From contig JALJCQ010000025.1 in the NCBI GenBank assembly GCA_023091665.1, positions 434,001 through 498,000 on the forward strand: a DNA stretch of 64,000 nt, written 5' to 3'. Positions within the stretch are counted from its first letter, which is position 1. Every line of letters starts with the position of its first letter. This DNA comes from Pythium myriotylum. Taxonomy: Eukaryota; Oomycota; Peronosporomycetes; Pythiales; Pythiaceae. Both the position numbers and the translations under genes were made by a program. Below, piece by piece: positions 51,182 to 59,971 of the stretch. The notes beneath the pieces are model-generated. The model searched no databases. It saw only the letters and a list, made by a program, of their open reading frames with translations, and was not told the origin of the DNA.

Positions 51182-54072
51182 TTCTTACCGCAACTCTCAG
51201 ACGAATGCGAGCCGGAACACCATTGGCACGTGGGTCTCGTCGCTTGCTGGCGCACCGGGCAATCTGAGGCCCAGTGTCCGTACTGCTGGCAATTGAAACA
51301 CGAGCCTCGAGCCTGGCTATTCGCTCCGCTCGCCTCCGCGTGTAGAGTGGAGGTAGGAACTGCACTCGAACTTTTAAGTAGGTCGACGCCGAACGGCTGC
51401 GCGACGAGCTCTTCTCGCGGTCACGGCGATCACGCTCATATTCTCTGTCACGTTCCCGGCTTTGGCCACGCTCGTTAGTGCGGGTATCCGGGCGATCCGA
51501 TCGTTCTGCGCCGGTGCGCTACTCATGGAGTCGAAGCATTTTATCGAGATCTTTAACGGAGCGAACCGAAACATCACACAACTTGGCCCTGACGACCGGA
51601 TCGCGCAGCCCCCGATGAAACCGGTTAAGGTGATTCTCCACAGCTCGTGGCGTCTTCAGATCGAGGTCCGCTTGCTCAGCGAGTGAATTCAAGCGCCACA
51701 GGAAGTGACGAGCCGACTCATATTTTCCTTGACTCAACGCACTATACCTCTCCAGCGGGGATTCCACGTCTTCGAGATATTCTTCCCGAATAGCCGCCTC
51801 AAGTGTGGCCCACCACTTCGCTCGCGGACCCAACTGCCGGGTGAAAGTGAGAATAGGCTTTTGCACATACCGATAGATGTTCTGGCACATTTCCTCGTCA
51901 GTCCACATGGCAGTCCGCGCCATGTACTTGTAGTCGGCCATGAACTGTTTGCGGTCTTCGAGAGATTCTTCACCGGTGAGTGGATCTATGTATCCCGCAG
52001 GCACAAACGGCCTCGGATAAACAACAACTGGCGACTGAGCTGCGTCGTGCGGTGACTGAACGGGTTGCGCGCGACCGCCAGCTTGCTGCCCCTGCACTAG
52101 GGCGGAGACACCTGCCGACGGACGACCGGCAGCTGTGTAGGGATGCTGGGGTCCGCTCGTCGACGCGTCTTGGCTAAAGTGCGGAAGAGTCGGGGTTCTA
52201 CGATCAGACCGTGGATGTGCAATTGAAGGCCCTGGCGGGATAACACGTGAATAACTCGAGCCATAGAGCGGCGTATCAGGCATAGGATCGTCAAAAACTG
52301 GAGGGCGAGGCTGACTCGGGGGCAGCACTGGGCGGACCGTGAACTCAGGTTCGCCGCGTCTCGCGCCTAGTCCGACTTCGCGGAAGAATCGCTTTTCCAT
52401 GACTGAATTCACTAGCTGATCTTCTTGTCGGGCAGGCCGGGGACTACTCTCTTCGTCATCTGACGTGGTCGCACCGACCGAGCCTGCACTCAACCCTTCA
52501 GCCGATGAGCTAATAAGGGACGTTGGGCGGCGCATTGCGTAGGGATCGACTGGAGGGCGAGTCGCGGGCCGGTGCGAAGCCATCGTTTGCGGATGTCGGC
52601 TTGATACTTCAGATGCCTGGCTCGCTGCGCATCTAGATCCTGAAGCCAATCCACGATGTTCTGGACGGCTCGCAATACTCTGGCGACCTCGCCATAGCGT
52701 TTTGGCGTTGACCACGCGTCATTGGGTTCTTCGAACTTCTCAACCCCGGGACGACGTTGTTCACAGAAAATCCGGCGTTATATAGCGCGGTCTGGACCAA
52801 CGCCACCAACGCGCTGCGCTTGAGGAGAGATCGGTCCGCCGTGAAACATAGCGACTCGTGTTTCACCGGACCACCCACGCGTATTGGGTCGAGCACACTC
52901 AGATACAACTCTTCTTCCCGGAAGGTCTTCGGCAGTAGCGCCTGGAATCGCATGTGTTGCTCGTCCGATGGATGCGGTAACTGGCTGGTCGATGGAGTAA
53001 CCCGGCTTTCGGCCTGACACCACCGCCTCCAACAGCTTCGCACGTATCTCGCTTCTTCTGGACTCAGCCCAACGATGACGTCGCTGCCTCCTGAGGAGGC
53101 GTCAAGGCCTGGGATGTTGAGCTCGGCGGCGTCGGGAGCTGAAGTTCGGCTTGGAGAAAGTGGATTCACCTTCGCGGCGACTTTCTTGTCTTTACCCGCC
53201 CGGTCCGTTTTCTTATCGACTCGCTGCTCTGCCCGCGGAGAGGTTTGATTACGTCGACTGCCTTCCGGGTTCGCCGGCGCGTTCTTGTTCTTGGGCTTCG
53301 GCTTGACCTCTTTCGCCTTGGGTTCCTTCTCGCGACCTCGAACGCCGGCTTCTCGCGCGGCGTGCGCTCCGCGCCGCTCTGGTGGGTGCTCGTAGCGCGG
53401 ATCGTGAGGCACGAAGTTCCTTCCGACGTTGTAATGCTGGTAATCCGGGAGCAAATAATGAGGGCTATACCGGGGGTCGAATGGAGGTGCCGGATAACGC
53501 GGCAACCACCCCGGGGGCGCTTGCATATACTGGTAGTAATTGTCGCGGGGGCCGTCATACTTCCAATCGTCCCGCGAGCCGCGAGCCGGTAACTTGCCAT
53601 CTTCGTTGGGGTACACGTTTTCTTGATCATGCAGGTGATGATCGTCCAGCGCATCTGCTCTCGCAGGCTCTTGGGTTTTCGACTCCGGCTCAGCGAACTT
53701 CTTGGCCTTTCCTTGCTTCTGACCACCCTTCTTTCCGCCTTTGCCGGTTTTCTTCGTCGCACCTGCCGATTCCAGTTGGCTGGTGACGTGCATCACGGTG
53801 GCCCTGTCGGTTGTGGAGCTGGTCTTGGGGTCGCTGAAATATTCTTCGCCATCTTCGGTCTTCACTTCATCTTCAAAGTCGTCTGGGAGGCCTAGACGGC
53901 TGGCGCCAACCACAGATTGGCGCCGCATGCCAGCTTCTTGGCGCTGGTGGGCCATGACTCCGGCTTTCGACCCGGAGTCGGGTTCCTGTTGCTTGTCAAC
54001 ATCCTTGGAGGCTTCTGCCTGCATCATATCAGAACCGCTCGATGTGGAAGTAGATACTCTGACTCCTGGCAT
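51022..54072 (-). pseudogene. Gag of giant gypsy element 2 (several frames)
   Basis: Starts at ATG 54070-54072 (MPGVRVSTSTSSG), within the primer site as in element 1. The N-terminal ORF (to 52633) is charged and low in complexity, with Lys-rich stretches (EKEPKAKEVKPKPKNKN). The capsid-like core is in frame 51519-52715 (YMARTAMWTDEEMCQNIYR, SPLERYSALSQGKYES, FLWRLNSLAEQADLD). The nucleocapsid zinc knuckles are in another frame near 51200-51310 (CFNCQQYGHWASDC, then CQWCSGSHSSESC). Shifts near 52680, 51520 and 51250 break it. Confidence 0.8.
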
Positions 54073-54080
54073 ACGCACCA
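54064..54080 (-). promoter_or_regulatory. primer-binding site of giant gypsy element 2
   Basis: Minus strand TGGTGCGTATGCCAGGA, two bases inside the LTR, identical to that of element 1. Confidence 0.65.
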
Positions 54081-54082
54081 GT

Positions 54083-54943
54083 TGTGACGAAGTGGGTTCA
54101 AAAGCCTGCGTATGTAGCAAGCTAGCGACCTTTCTATTCCACTCTCACTAAACTCCGACGAAGGGGTAGCGTCGGGTTTAGCACTCAGACAGTAATAAAT
54201 CGGCTTCAAGCTTTCGCTAGCTTTCCGCCCTCACGTTGTGTACCCTTTCGCAGCTCTTTGAAAGCCAGTGAATAAGAGCCACTTCGATCGGTCCAGAAGC
54301 GATCACCAGAAGACCAACAAGCACAGGAAAATCGGGGGGGGGGGGGGGAATATATTATATGAGTTAGAGAGCCTCGCTCAACTAACTATCAATATACTCG
54401 CAACTTCTCTCACACTCCCTCCCTCCTTAATATGAAATGCTCCGGCTTCCCGCCAGAGCAACTACTACACACGCTAATATGGAGTGTCTTTGGGGCCTTG
54501 GAGTTGACCAAGTCCCTTTAGACAAAGTCTCGGGAGTTTTGCTCCGGACTCACACAATCAAGCACTCAACACACCAATGCACACCCGAGCCAGAGCCAAA
54601 TCCACTACGCGCAGGCCTAACACGAGCAAGCGTACCTTGCTGGGTCTGGGATGCCGAAGAGGGGCCGGTTTCTTGGCTTGGAGGGCGAGCGACTTGAGCA
54701 CTTGACTGCAGAATCCAAAGTCTATTATTGTAGGACGTGAGGCAAGTCGCCCCTCGTACTTAACCGGGTCCTAGACTGGCTAGACTGACTACCTCGCGAA
54801 TGACCCGCGATAGTGACATGGATAATGTCACAAGGTTCGGGTCACTATGACACGTCACTAAGTCGGAAAGCCGGGCCTGGTGCCGAGAATCCGGACCGGT
54901 TCAAGTGAACCGGACCAGTCCGGCATATCAATCCAGGCCGAGA
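54083..54943 (-). repeat. 5' LTR of giant gypsy element 2
   Basis: 861 bp, the match of 40975-41836. The differences seen are CTCTCCCT versus CTCCCTCC-type at one base and 15 rather than 16 G in the homopolymer (54334-54348). Confidence 0.95.
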
Positions 54944-55143
54944 TTACAGATTCGGATGTATTGATATGACAGACGCAAAGATATGACAACGAGGCTAAAC
55001 TGTAAATTGAGGTTTTTGCCAGTATACAAATTTTCGACCAATCAACGCTTGCCGTGGACCGACTCGATCCAGCCCCACACTTTTCCCGCCCTGCAAGATG
55101 AAGCCCGCGCTCACTGCTCCATTGACCCTCCACCCTCCCCACT

Positions 55144-55983
55144 ATGGACGAGGATCTCCTGCTTCGTCGTTTCGTGCTGTGGGGGTTGCACGACGACGCC
55201 ACGAGGAAGGGGGACGGCGCCAGCTCCTCCAGCGACACGGCGTCTGAGGACAGCGATGAGCCGGAGCTGCCCGAGCTGCCGGAGCCGCCCGCGCCAGCCC
55301 GTCGAGTGAAGAAGCGGCGGCTGTCGGGTACTCGGCGACGCACGTACGCGAACGAGTTCAAGCTCAAGATGGCGCGCCTTTGGAAGGCCGGGGCTAGCTC
55401 GACGAGGCTGGCGGAGGTGTACAACATCCACTGCCACAGCAGCATCCACGCGTGGGCAAAGATGGAAGGCAAGCTGATCGCCGCCTGTAACGCGAAGATG
55501 AAGAGCAAGGTGTCGTTGGGAGGACAGGGCCGCCCCCCGCTATTCCAGCATGAGGGCGAAATCATTCAGTGGATCAAGGACATGCGCCGCGACGACTACC
55601 CGCTCAAGACGGCTCACGTCGTGCAGCTTTTCAAGGAGGAATACACCGCTTGGACGTCGCTGTACTTGGCTCGCAAGCGAGATGACAGTCTGCATCGGCT
55701 CGTGCGCCGACTGATCTACCGCAACGGGTTCTCCTTCCGCCAGCCAACGCGGACGATCCTCTCGCTTGAGAACCTTCTCGAGGAGCAAGTTGCCTTCACG
55801 GAGAATGTCGCAGCGGGCGTGAACGCCACGTATCCAGCAGGCGCTATCCTCACCAACGACGAGACGGCCGTCTACTACAGCGACAACCCTGGCCTCATCA
55901 TAGCCGCGCGAGGCGACTCGAGCAAGATCAAGGGGAAGAAGCAATCCTACCGAGCGACTGTGCTGCTAACCATTGCGGCGGAC

Positions 55984-56016
<33 letters not shown>

Positions 56017-56025
56017 GGGGGGTAG
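55144..56025 (+). pseudogene. pogo/Tigger-like transposase, 3'-truncated at a microsatellite
   Basis: ATG 55144. An acidic N-terminus is followed by a basic patch (RRVKKRRLSGTRRR), then a CENP-B-type helix-turn-helix (YANEFKLKMARLWKAGASST…YNIHCHSSIHAWAK) and a second DNA-binding segment. The first part of a DDE catalytic domain is present: AILTNDETAVYYSDNPG holds the first Asp. The remaining catalytic residues are missing. The frame runs into (GA)n at 55984-56005 and a 17-G run, giving a meaningless RERERGGGGG tail. It lies directly right of gypsy element 2. Truncation makes it inactive. Confidence 0.65.
55984..56022. repeat. (GA)n microsatellite followed by a 17-G run
   Basis: Alternating GA from 55984 to 56005, then G from 56006 to 56022. 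It truncates the transposase frame. Confidence 0.9.
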
Positions 56026-56170
56026 ATGAGAAAGAAGATATAGAGAGACAGTGTAGACTTTTTTTATGGAACTTGGGAACTCGGTCCCGCATTGTGTATA
56101 AAACCTACCATGATCATAATTGTTGCTGTTACGTCGGTTCGGGGACATGGAACCGGTTCATATCAAGTTT

Positions 56171-56337
56171 AGGAACTTCACGCACTACTGAATTTTAATA
56201 ACTACAATCACTCTAGTGGTCCCTCGTCTAAAGTGACTTGATCATATAATGTAGGGGATGCTCATAAAGGTTCGGAACTTTCAGAACTACTGGATTTAGA
56301 TAACTACACTTGCTCTGGTGAAGCATTGTTTAAAGTG
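56171..56337. repeat. diverged direct repeat, about 67 bp twice
   Basis: 56171-56237 (AGGAACTTCACGCACTACTG…TAAAGTGAC) and 56271-56337 (CGGAACTTTCAGAACTACTG…TAAAGTGAC) align with roughly 75% identity. The right copy overlaps the 3' end of the minus-strand gene fragment below. Confidence 0.6.
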
Positions 56338-56730
56338 ACAATTCTGGCAATGGCTTCCGTGTACACGGATGCAGGCGGCGATGCCGCGTAAATGGCCCTT
56401 GACGACGTCGGCGTCGAGCATCGAGTAGAGGAACTGGCGCGCCTGGACCATGGCGAGCTGGTCCTGCGCCTCGCTGTACCCGTGGCGCATCTTGTGGAAG
56501 TACTCGTGGACCATGCGCACATAGGAGCCGTCCTGCGTGTCGCGGCGGTTCATCGTGCGCGCAAAAAGCACGCGCGTGACCTGAAGCGCCTGGATCTCGC
56601 TGTTGAGACTGTTGACGTCGAGCTGCAGATTGAGCATCTGCAGGTGCTCGCGGTCGCGCGTGCGCAGCCACTTCTTGAGCTTTTTCTTGCGCTTGTTCAC
56701 GAGCGGAAGCCCCGGCGCGTGGACACTCAT
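56296..56730 (-). pseudogene. bZIP plus START-like family gene fragment 1
   Basis: ATG 56730 (MSVHAPGLPLVNKRKKKLKK). A basic region (NKRKKKLKKWLRTRDREH) is followed by a leucine-heptad-like helix (LQMLNLQLDVNSLNSEIQAL). A short start of the partner domain (SYVRMVHEYFHKMRHGY…QFLYSMLDADVVKGHLRGI) precedes premature termination. The layout matches oomycete bZIP proteins with a START-like lipid-binding domain (M96-type family). The full family member would be about three times longer. The frame upstream of 56730 is an artefact of the TG/G repeats. Confidence 0.55.
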
Positions 56731-56763
56731 AGTGGTGCGAGGAAGGCGGTGGGACGCGCGCGC

Positions 56764-56767
56764 GTGT

Positions 56768-56798
<31 letters not shown>

Positions 56799-56809
56799 GG
56801 GGGGGGGGG
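56764..56809. repeat. (TG)n microsatellite followed by a 28-G run
   Basis: Alternating TG from 56764 to 56781 and then G from 56782 to 56809, the longest homopolymer in the window. Confidence 0.9.
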
Positions 56810-56814
56810 TACAC

Positions 56815-57109
56815 GTACTATTAGTTACAGTATACCCCTATAGTTATTTACTAGTATAGTTTTTCCGACCAGTCTTTTGATTGGTCTGAAAAGAGTTGTA
56901 GACAGTGAAAGAATGTAATTCGAGTATGTGGAATGTCTACCTGAGAGAAGGCAGTGCATTTGCACAAGCCAAGGCGATACAAGACTGGCGATTATGACGC
57001 GAGCATAATCGACTGATACAGGAGATCTCGAGGTTGGTCATCGCCTGCTTGCCGGCTCCCAAGGACGACTTGTCCGATCCGCATCACGACTCATCCCCCC
57101 CCCCATACA
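56815..57109. other. no gene recognised
   Basis: Short AT-richer stretch and a 10-C run (57095-57104). Nothing coding can be supported. Confidence 0.6.
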
Positions 57110-57131
57110 CACACCCAGGATCCTGGGTGTG
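57110..57131. repeat. 22-bp perfect palindrome
   Basis: Half-site CACACCCAGGA (57110-57120) followed directly by its reverse complement (57121-57131). Confidence 0.85.
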
Positions 57132-57136
57132 GCGAT

Positions 57137-57197
57137 ACGGTGTGCTTCCCTCGATTTCTTGGATTCAGGGTCCAAGTAATCGAGGGAAGCACGCCGT
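57137..57197. repeat. strong hairpin: 27-bp arms, 7-nt loop
   Basis: Arms 57137-57163 and 57171-57197 pair at 25 of 27 positions, plus one G-U pair if transcribed, around the loop TTCAGGG. The core half-site is GTGCTTCCCTCGATT. Confidence 0.85.
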
Positions 57198-57620
57198 GTC
57201 ACATGAAGCAGAAAGCCCATCCAGGGCAGCAGTACCGTGCTGATCAGAGGCTCCCGGTTCCACTAAATTAAAGTGTCGAATCGATCCTCGTTCTCCCTCT
57301 TCCACCTTCTCGCACCTGCACCAGGTCAGGTTTCACGTGATGGCCAGCGAGGAATCAGATCGCGTGTCAACTCGCATCCATTGACTGGCGCGTTGACGCC
57401 CCAAAACAGCTTTTTTCCTTTAGAATCCGCGAAATCACGGTTTACGCAGAATTTAACCTCGAAAGAGTGCCTTCTCCCCATCCTCCCTGACTTTAGTGAC
57501 CGACGGCACGAAGGACAATCTGGGGCTCTTGTGGAAGACCCAGGAGCTCATCCATGCGGTAGGAGACAGTTGTTGTCACCGTTTGTCGTCGAGCAAACTC
57601 ATCTCCGAACTGCTGACTAC

Positions 57621-58034
57621 ATGCGCACCAAGTCCAGGCTGCTCGTGGACTCGTCGCCGGCGCCATCGGCCGCGAAACCCAAGAAAACTCTCGCCAAGCG
57701 AGCACCTCGCATCGACTCGCGCAAAAATAAGTTTGCCATGCTCACGGCCGACGTCCAGCGGCTCACCGTCCACATCACACGGCTCCAGGAGCTGCGTGCA
57801 TTGTTTGCCAAGCGTACCATGAGTCGCGCCGACTGCGCCATGGGCTCGCTCGCGAAAACGGTTACGGCCTACTTCACGGTCTTTGGGCGTGGGTACCAGC
57901 CGAGCGTCGAGCTCGCGCCAGGCCAGATCGTGCAGCCCGAGAGCTTCGTCGCGTCGATCATGAACGAAGATATGCTCGGTGCCGGGTTCCGCGGCGTTGA
58001 GACGCTGCTCGAGCTCTGGAAACGGTTTAACTAA
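57621..58034 (+). pseudogene. bZIP plus START-like family gene fragment 2
   Basis: ATG 57621 (MRTKSRLLVDSS) in a frame open further upstream. A basic region (KKTLAKRAPRIDSRKNK) and a helix (FAMLTADVQRLTVHITRLQEL) precede ALFAKRTMSRADC, the counterpart of VLFARTMNRRDT in fragment 1. The domain start follows (TVTAYFTVFGRGYQ…ESFVASIMNEDMLGAGFRGV) and ends at TAA in KRFN. Most of the START-like domain is lost. Confidence 0.55.
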
Positions 58035-58291
58035 TAAGCTATCGGAGCTACTTCGTACTGAGAATGTTTGAGAGTGAGCTGTATTAATCAAAGCATGCCA
58101 GTTCTACTACCTCCCTGCTGCTTCTCGTTCGATGACCATTCACCCAACTCCAGCTGACGACAACCACCGATGTGCTGGACTTGGTCACCGGTTCGGTTCG
58201 GTTTGTAGTCGTGGCCGAACCGTTCACTCAATCACCGTGCCACGGCGTCCCTGCACCACTCGTTGCCATCCAAACTGTTCAGTAGAACAGA

Positions 58292-58903
58292 TTACGCTGG
58301 AACCGCACCGTTGTCGCGAACCGCGACCACACCTTCGTTTGCTGAGGCATCAAAGAACTTGCCAGCTGGCGCGTCACATGGCGCAGATGGATGCTCACAC
58401 GTCACAGGCGGATCTTCACACATTACATACGACTTCAGATCTTGGGCATGCGGAATCGTAACACCCCCACTCGCATCACAATGATCCATGGCGCCGTCAA
58501 CGAGTCCAGCCTTGCTCATCAAATGACGCAACGACTTCGATGACAATCCCTTCGTGAGAAAGTCGGCGATCTGGTCCTCGGAGGCCACATACTTCAACTC
58601 GATCACACCATCGACGATCTGCTCACGTGTGTAGTGATATCGTATGTCGATGTGTTTGTTGCATGCCTGGTAGCCCACGTTCTTGGCCAGTGCGATGGCA
58701 CCCTGATTATCTTCGTGGATCATAGTAGGCTGGGTCCGCTGGACACCAAGGTTCTCGAGCATCATCCGCATCCACACCACCTCTTTCACGCAATCGCTGA
58801 GGGCCATATACTCAGCCTCGGTCGAGCTGAGTGCAACAGACTTCTGGTACGTGGCTCGCCAAGTCACAGGCGCACCACACAGCATCAAAATCATCCCTGA
58901 CAT
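58292..58903 (-). pseudogene. Ty1/copia RNase H fragment
   Basis: Encodes the copia RNase H C-terminal part: SVALSSTEAEYMALSDC (Glu), MIHEDNQGAIALAKN (Asp) and NKHIDIRYHYTREQI…SEDQIADFLTKGL. The sequence is from a different copia lineage than the one at 34-41 kb. It is truncated at both sides and lies between two bZIP/START-like fragments. Confidence 0.8.
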
Positions 58904-58904
58904 C

Positions 58905-59654
58905 GAGCGTCGTTCGTCGCGATCACAAGCCCAGTCGCCGACGCCACCAAGAGGTCGAGAGTCTCAAGCTCACACGCGCCTTGCTCATGGACAGGCAGCT
59001 CATACGAGCCGACCAACCAGGGGGTTCCTACGAGCGCGTCGTGCGAGAGTATTTCGAGGTCTTTGAGTTCGGCATGCAGCTCGATACGCCAATGGCGCCC
59101 GTGCCGTCCATGGCCAAGACCACCAAGTCGGCCGTCGAGTTTATCCACGCGATCATGGATGAAAACATCGATTACGCCGGGCCGTCGCTCGGCGTCGAGA
59201 GTTTTATCGACCTCAACCGCCAGTACGCGCTCGCGTTCCGCGACAACCACCTCAAGATGCTCGAGGTCAAGGTCTTCCCTGTGGACGGCGGAGTCGTCTC
59301 ATGGGAAAAGTCGAGTGTCACAGTGAGCGGCTGGGCCGCTACTCGAGCTACATTACGGCCACGACGATCGAGATGCTCTTCCCGCATATCAAGCGCAACC
59401 ACGCGCTCGTGGCCACGTTGCTGGGGCGGCAGCTCACGGGCATCGGACGGTACGACTTTGTCCTCGACACGGCCACAAACCGTGTGATCGCGACAAGTGC
59501 AGACCTCGACTTCGTCAACGCGTTCATGGCGACGCTCAAGAACCCCATGGAGGTCGCACTGCTGCTCGACCAGGCCCACATCACGCCCGAGTACTGCATC
59601 GGCACAGCTGCAGAAGGCAACAACAGTCCTCGACGCGTGGAGATCCAGCAGTAA
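58905..59654 (+). pseudogene. bZIP plus START-like family gene fragment 3 (frameshifted)
   Basis: The N-terminus is replaced by antisense copia sequence; authentic residues start at about RRRHQEVESLKLTRALL. The START-like domain follows: YERVVREYFEVFEFGMQL, AVEFIHAIMDENIDYAGPS, LGVESFIDLNRQYALAF. A single-base loss in the GGGAAAAG near 59303-59309 moves the frame. The domain resumes as RLGRYSSYITATTIEMLFPH and runs to ILLDQAHI-type residues and a stop at 59652-59654. It is the most complete of the three copies, missing the bZIP part. Confidence 0.6.
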
Positions 59655-59660
59655 GGCCAC

Positions 59661-59902
59661 GGTGGCATGCGCATGGCCAACTTGCTGTCGTAAGGGGTGG
59701 AACGACGGGCACTATATCTACATCTGTTGTGCATTTTGATACAGAGGCTGGATAGGGAACGGTAGATGCGATGAATCCACGCATTCTGAGAACAAGACGG
59801 AGGACTGTCTTCGCTCGCATTGTCAGACCCGCAGAGACGGTAGCATGACAGCAGGTCGTGGGTCAGAAAACCAGACAGTGGGGAGAGGTAGTACCGTAAT
59901 GA
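59661..59902. other. no gene recognised; left flank of the terminal LINE
   Basis: No supported feature. The exact 5' end of the LINE lies here or slightly to the right. Confidence 0.5.
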
Positions 59903-59971
59903 CTGGCTACCACCAGTCGTAAACCACCCGACACTCCCCGCGGCCGTGATTACCACGATTTCGAGCGTCGA

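Larger units (their letters stand above)
40975..54943 (-). mobile_element. giant ambisense Ty3/gypsy element 2 (about 14.0 kb)
   Basis: Minus-strand element between two nearly identical LTRs (left 3' LTR, right 5' LTR). Minus strand: gag, protease, reverse transcriptase, degenerate RNase H, a truncated archaeal-type RNase H, integrase, chromodomain. Plus strand: an antisense gene next to the 3' LTR, homologous to that of element 1. LTRs differ at one base plus one G in a homopolymer, so insertion is recent, yet the coding region has many frameshifts. No clear target-site duplication was found (left flank CAGAA, right flank TTACA). Confidence 0.9.

Noticed and set aside
56171..56337. Direct repeat as LTRs or a CRISPR-like array
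   Set aside because: Only two diverged units, no TG…CA ends, no array. It looks like an old local duplication.
56731..56814. Proline/threonine-rich N-terminus of the minus-strand bZIP-like ORF
   Set aside because: It is a translation of the TG and G repeats; the first sensible ATG is at 56730.
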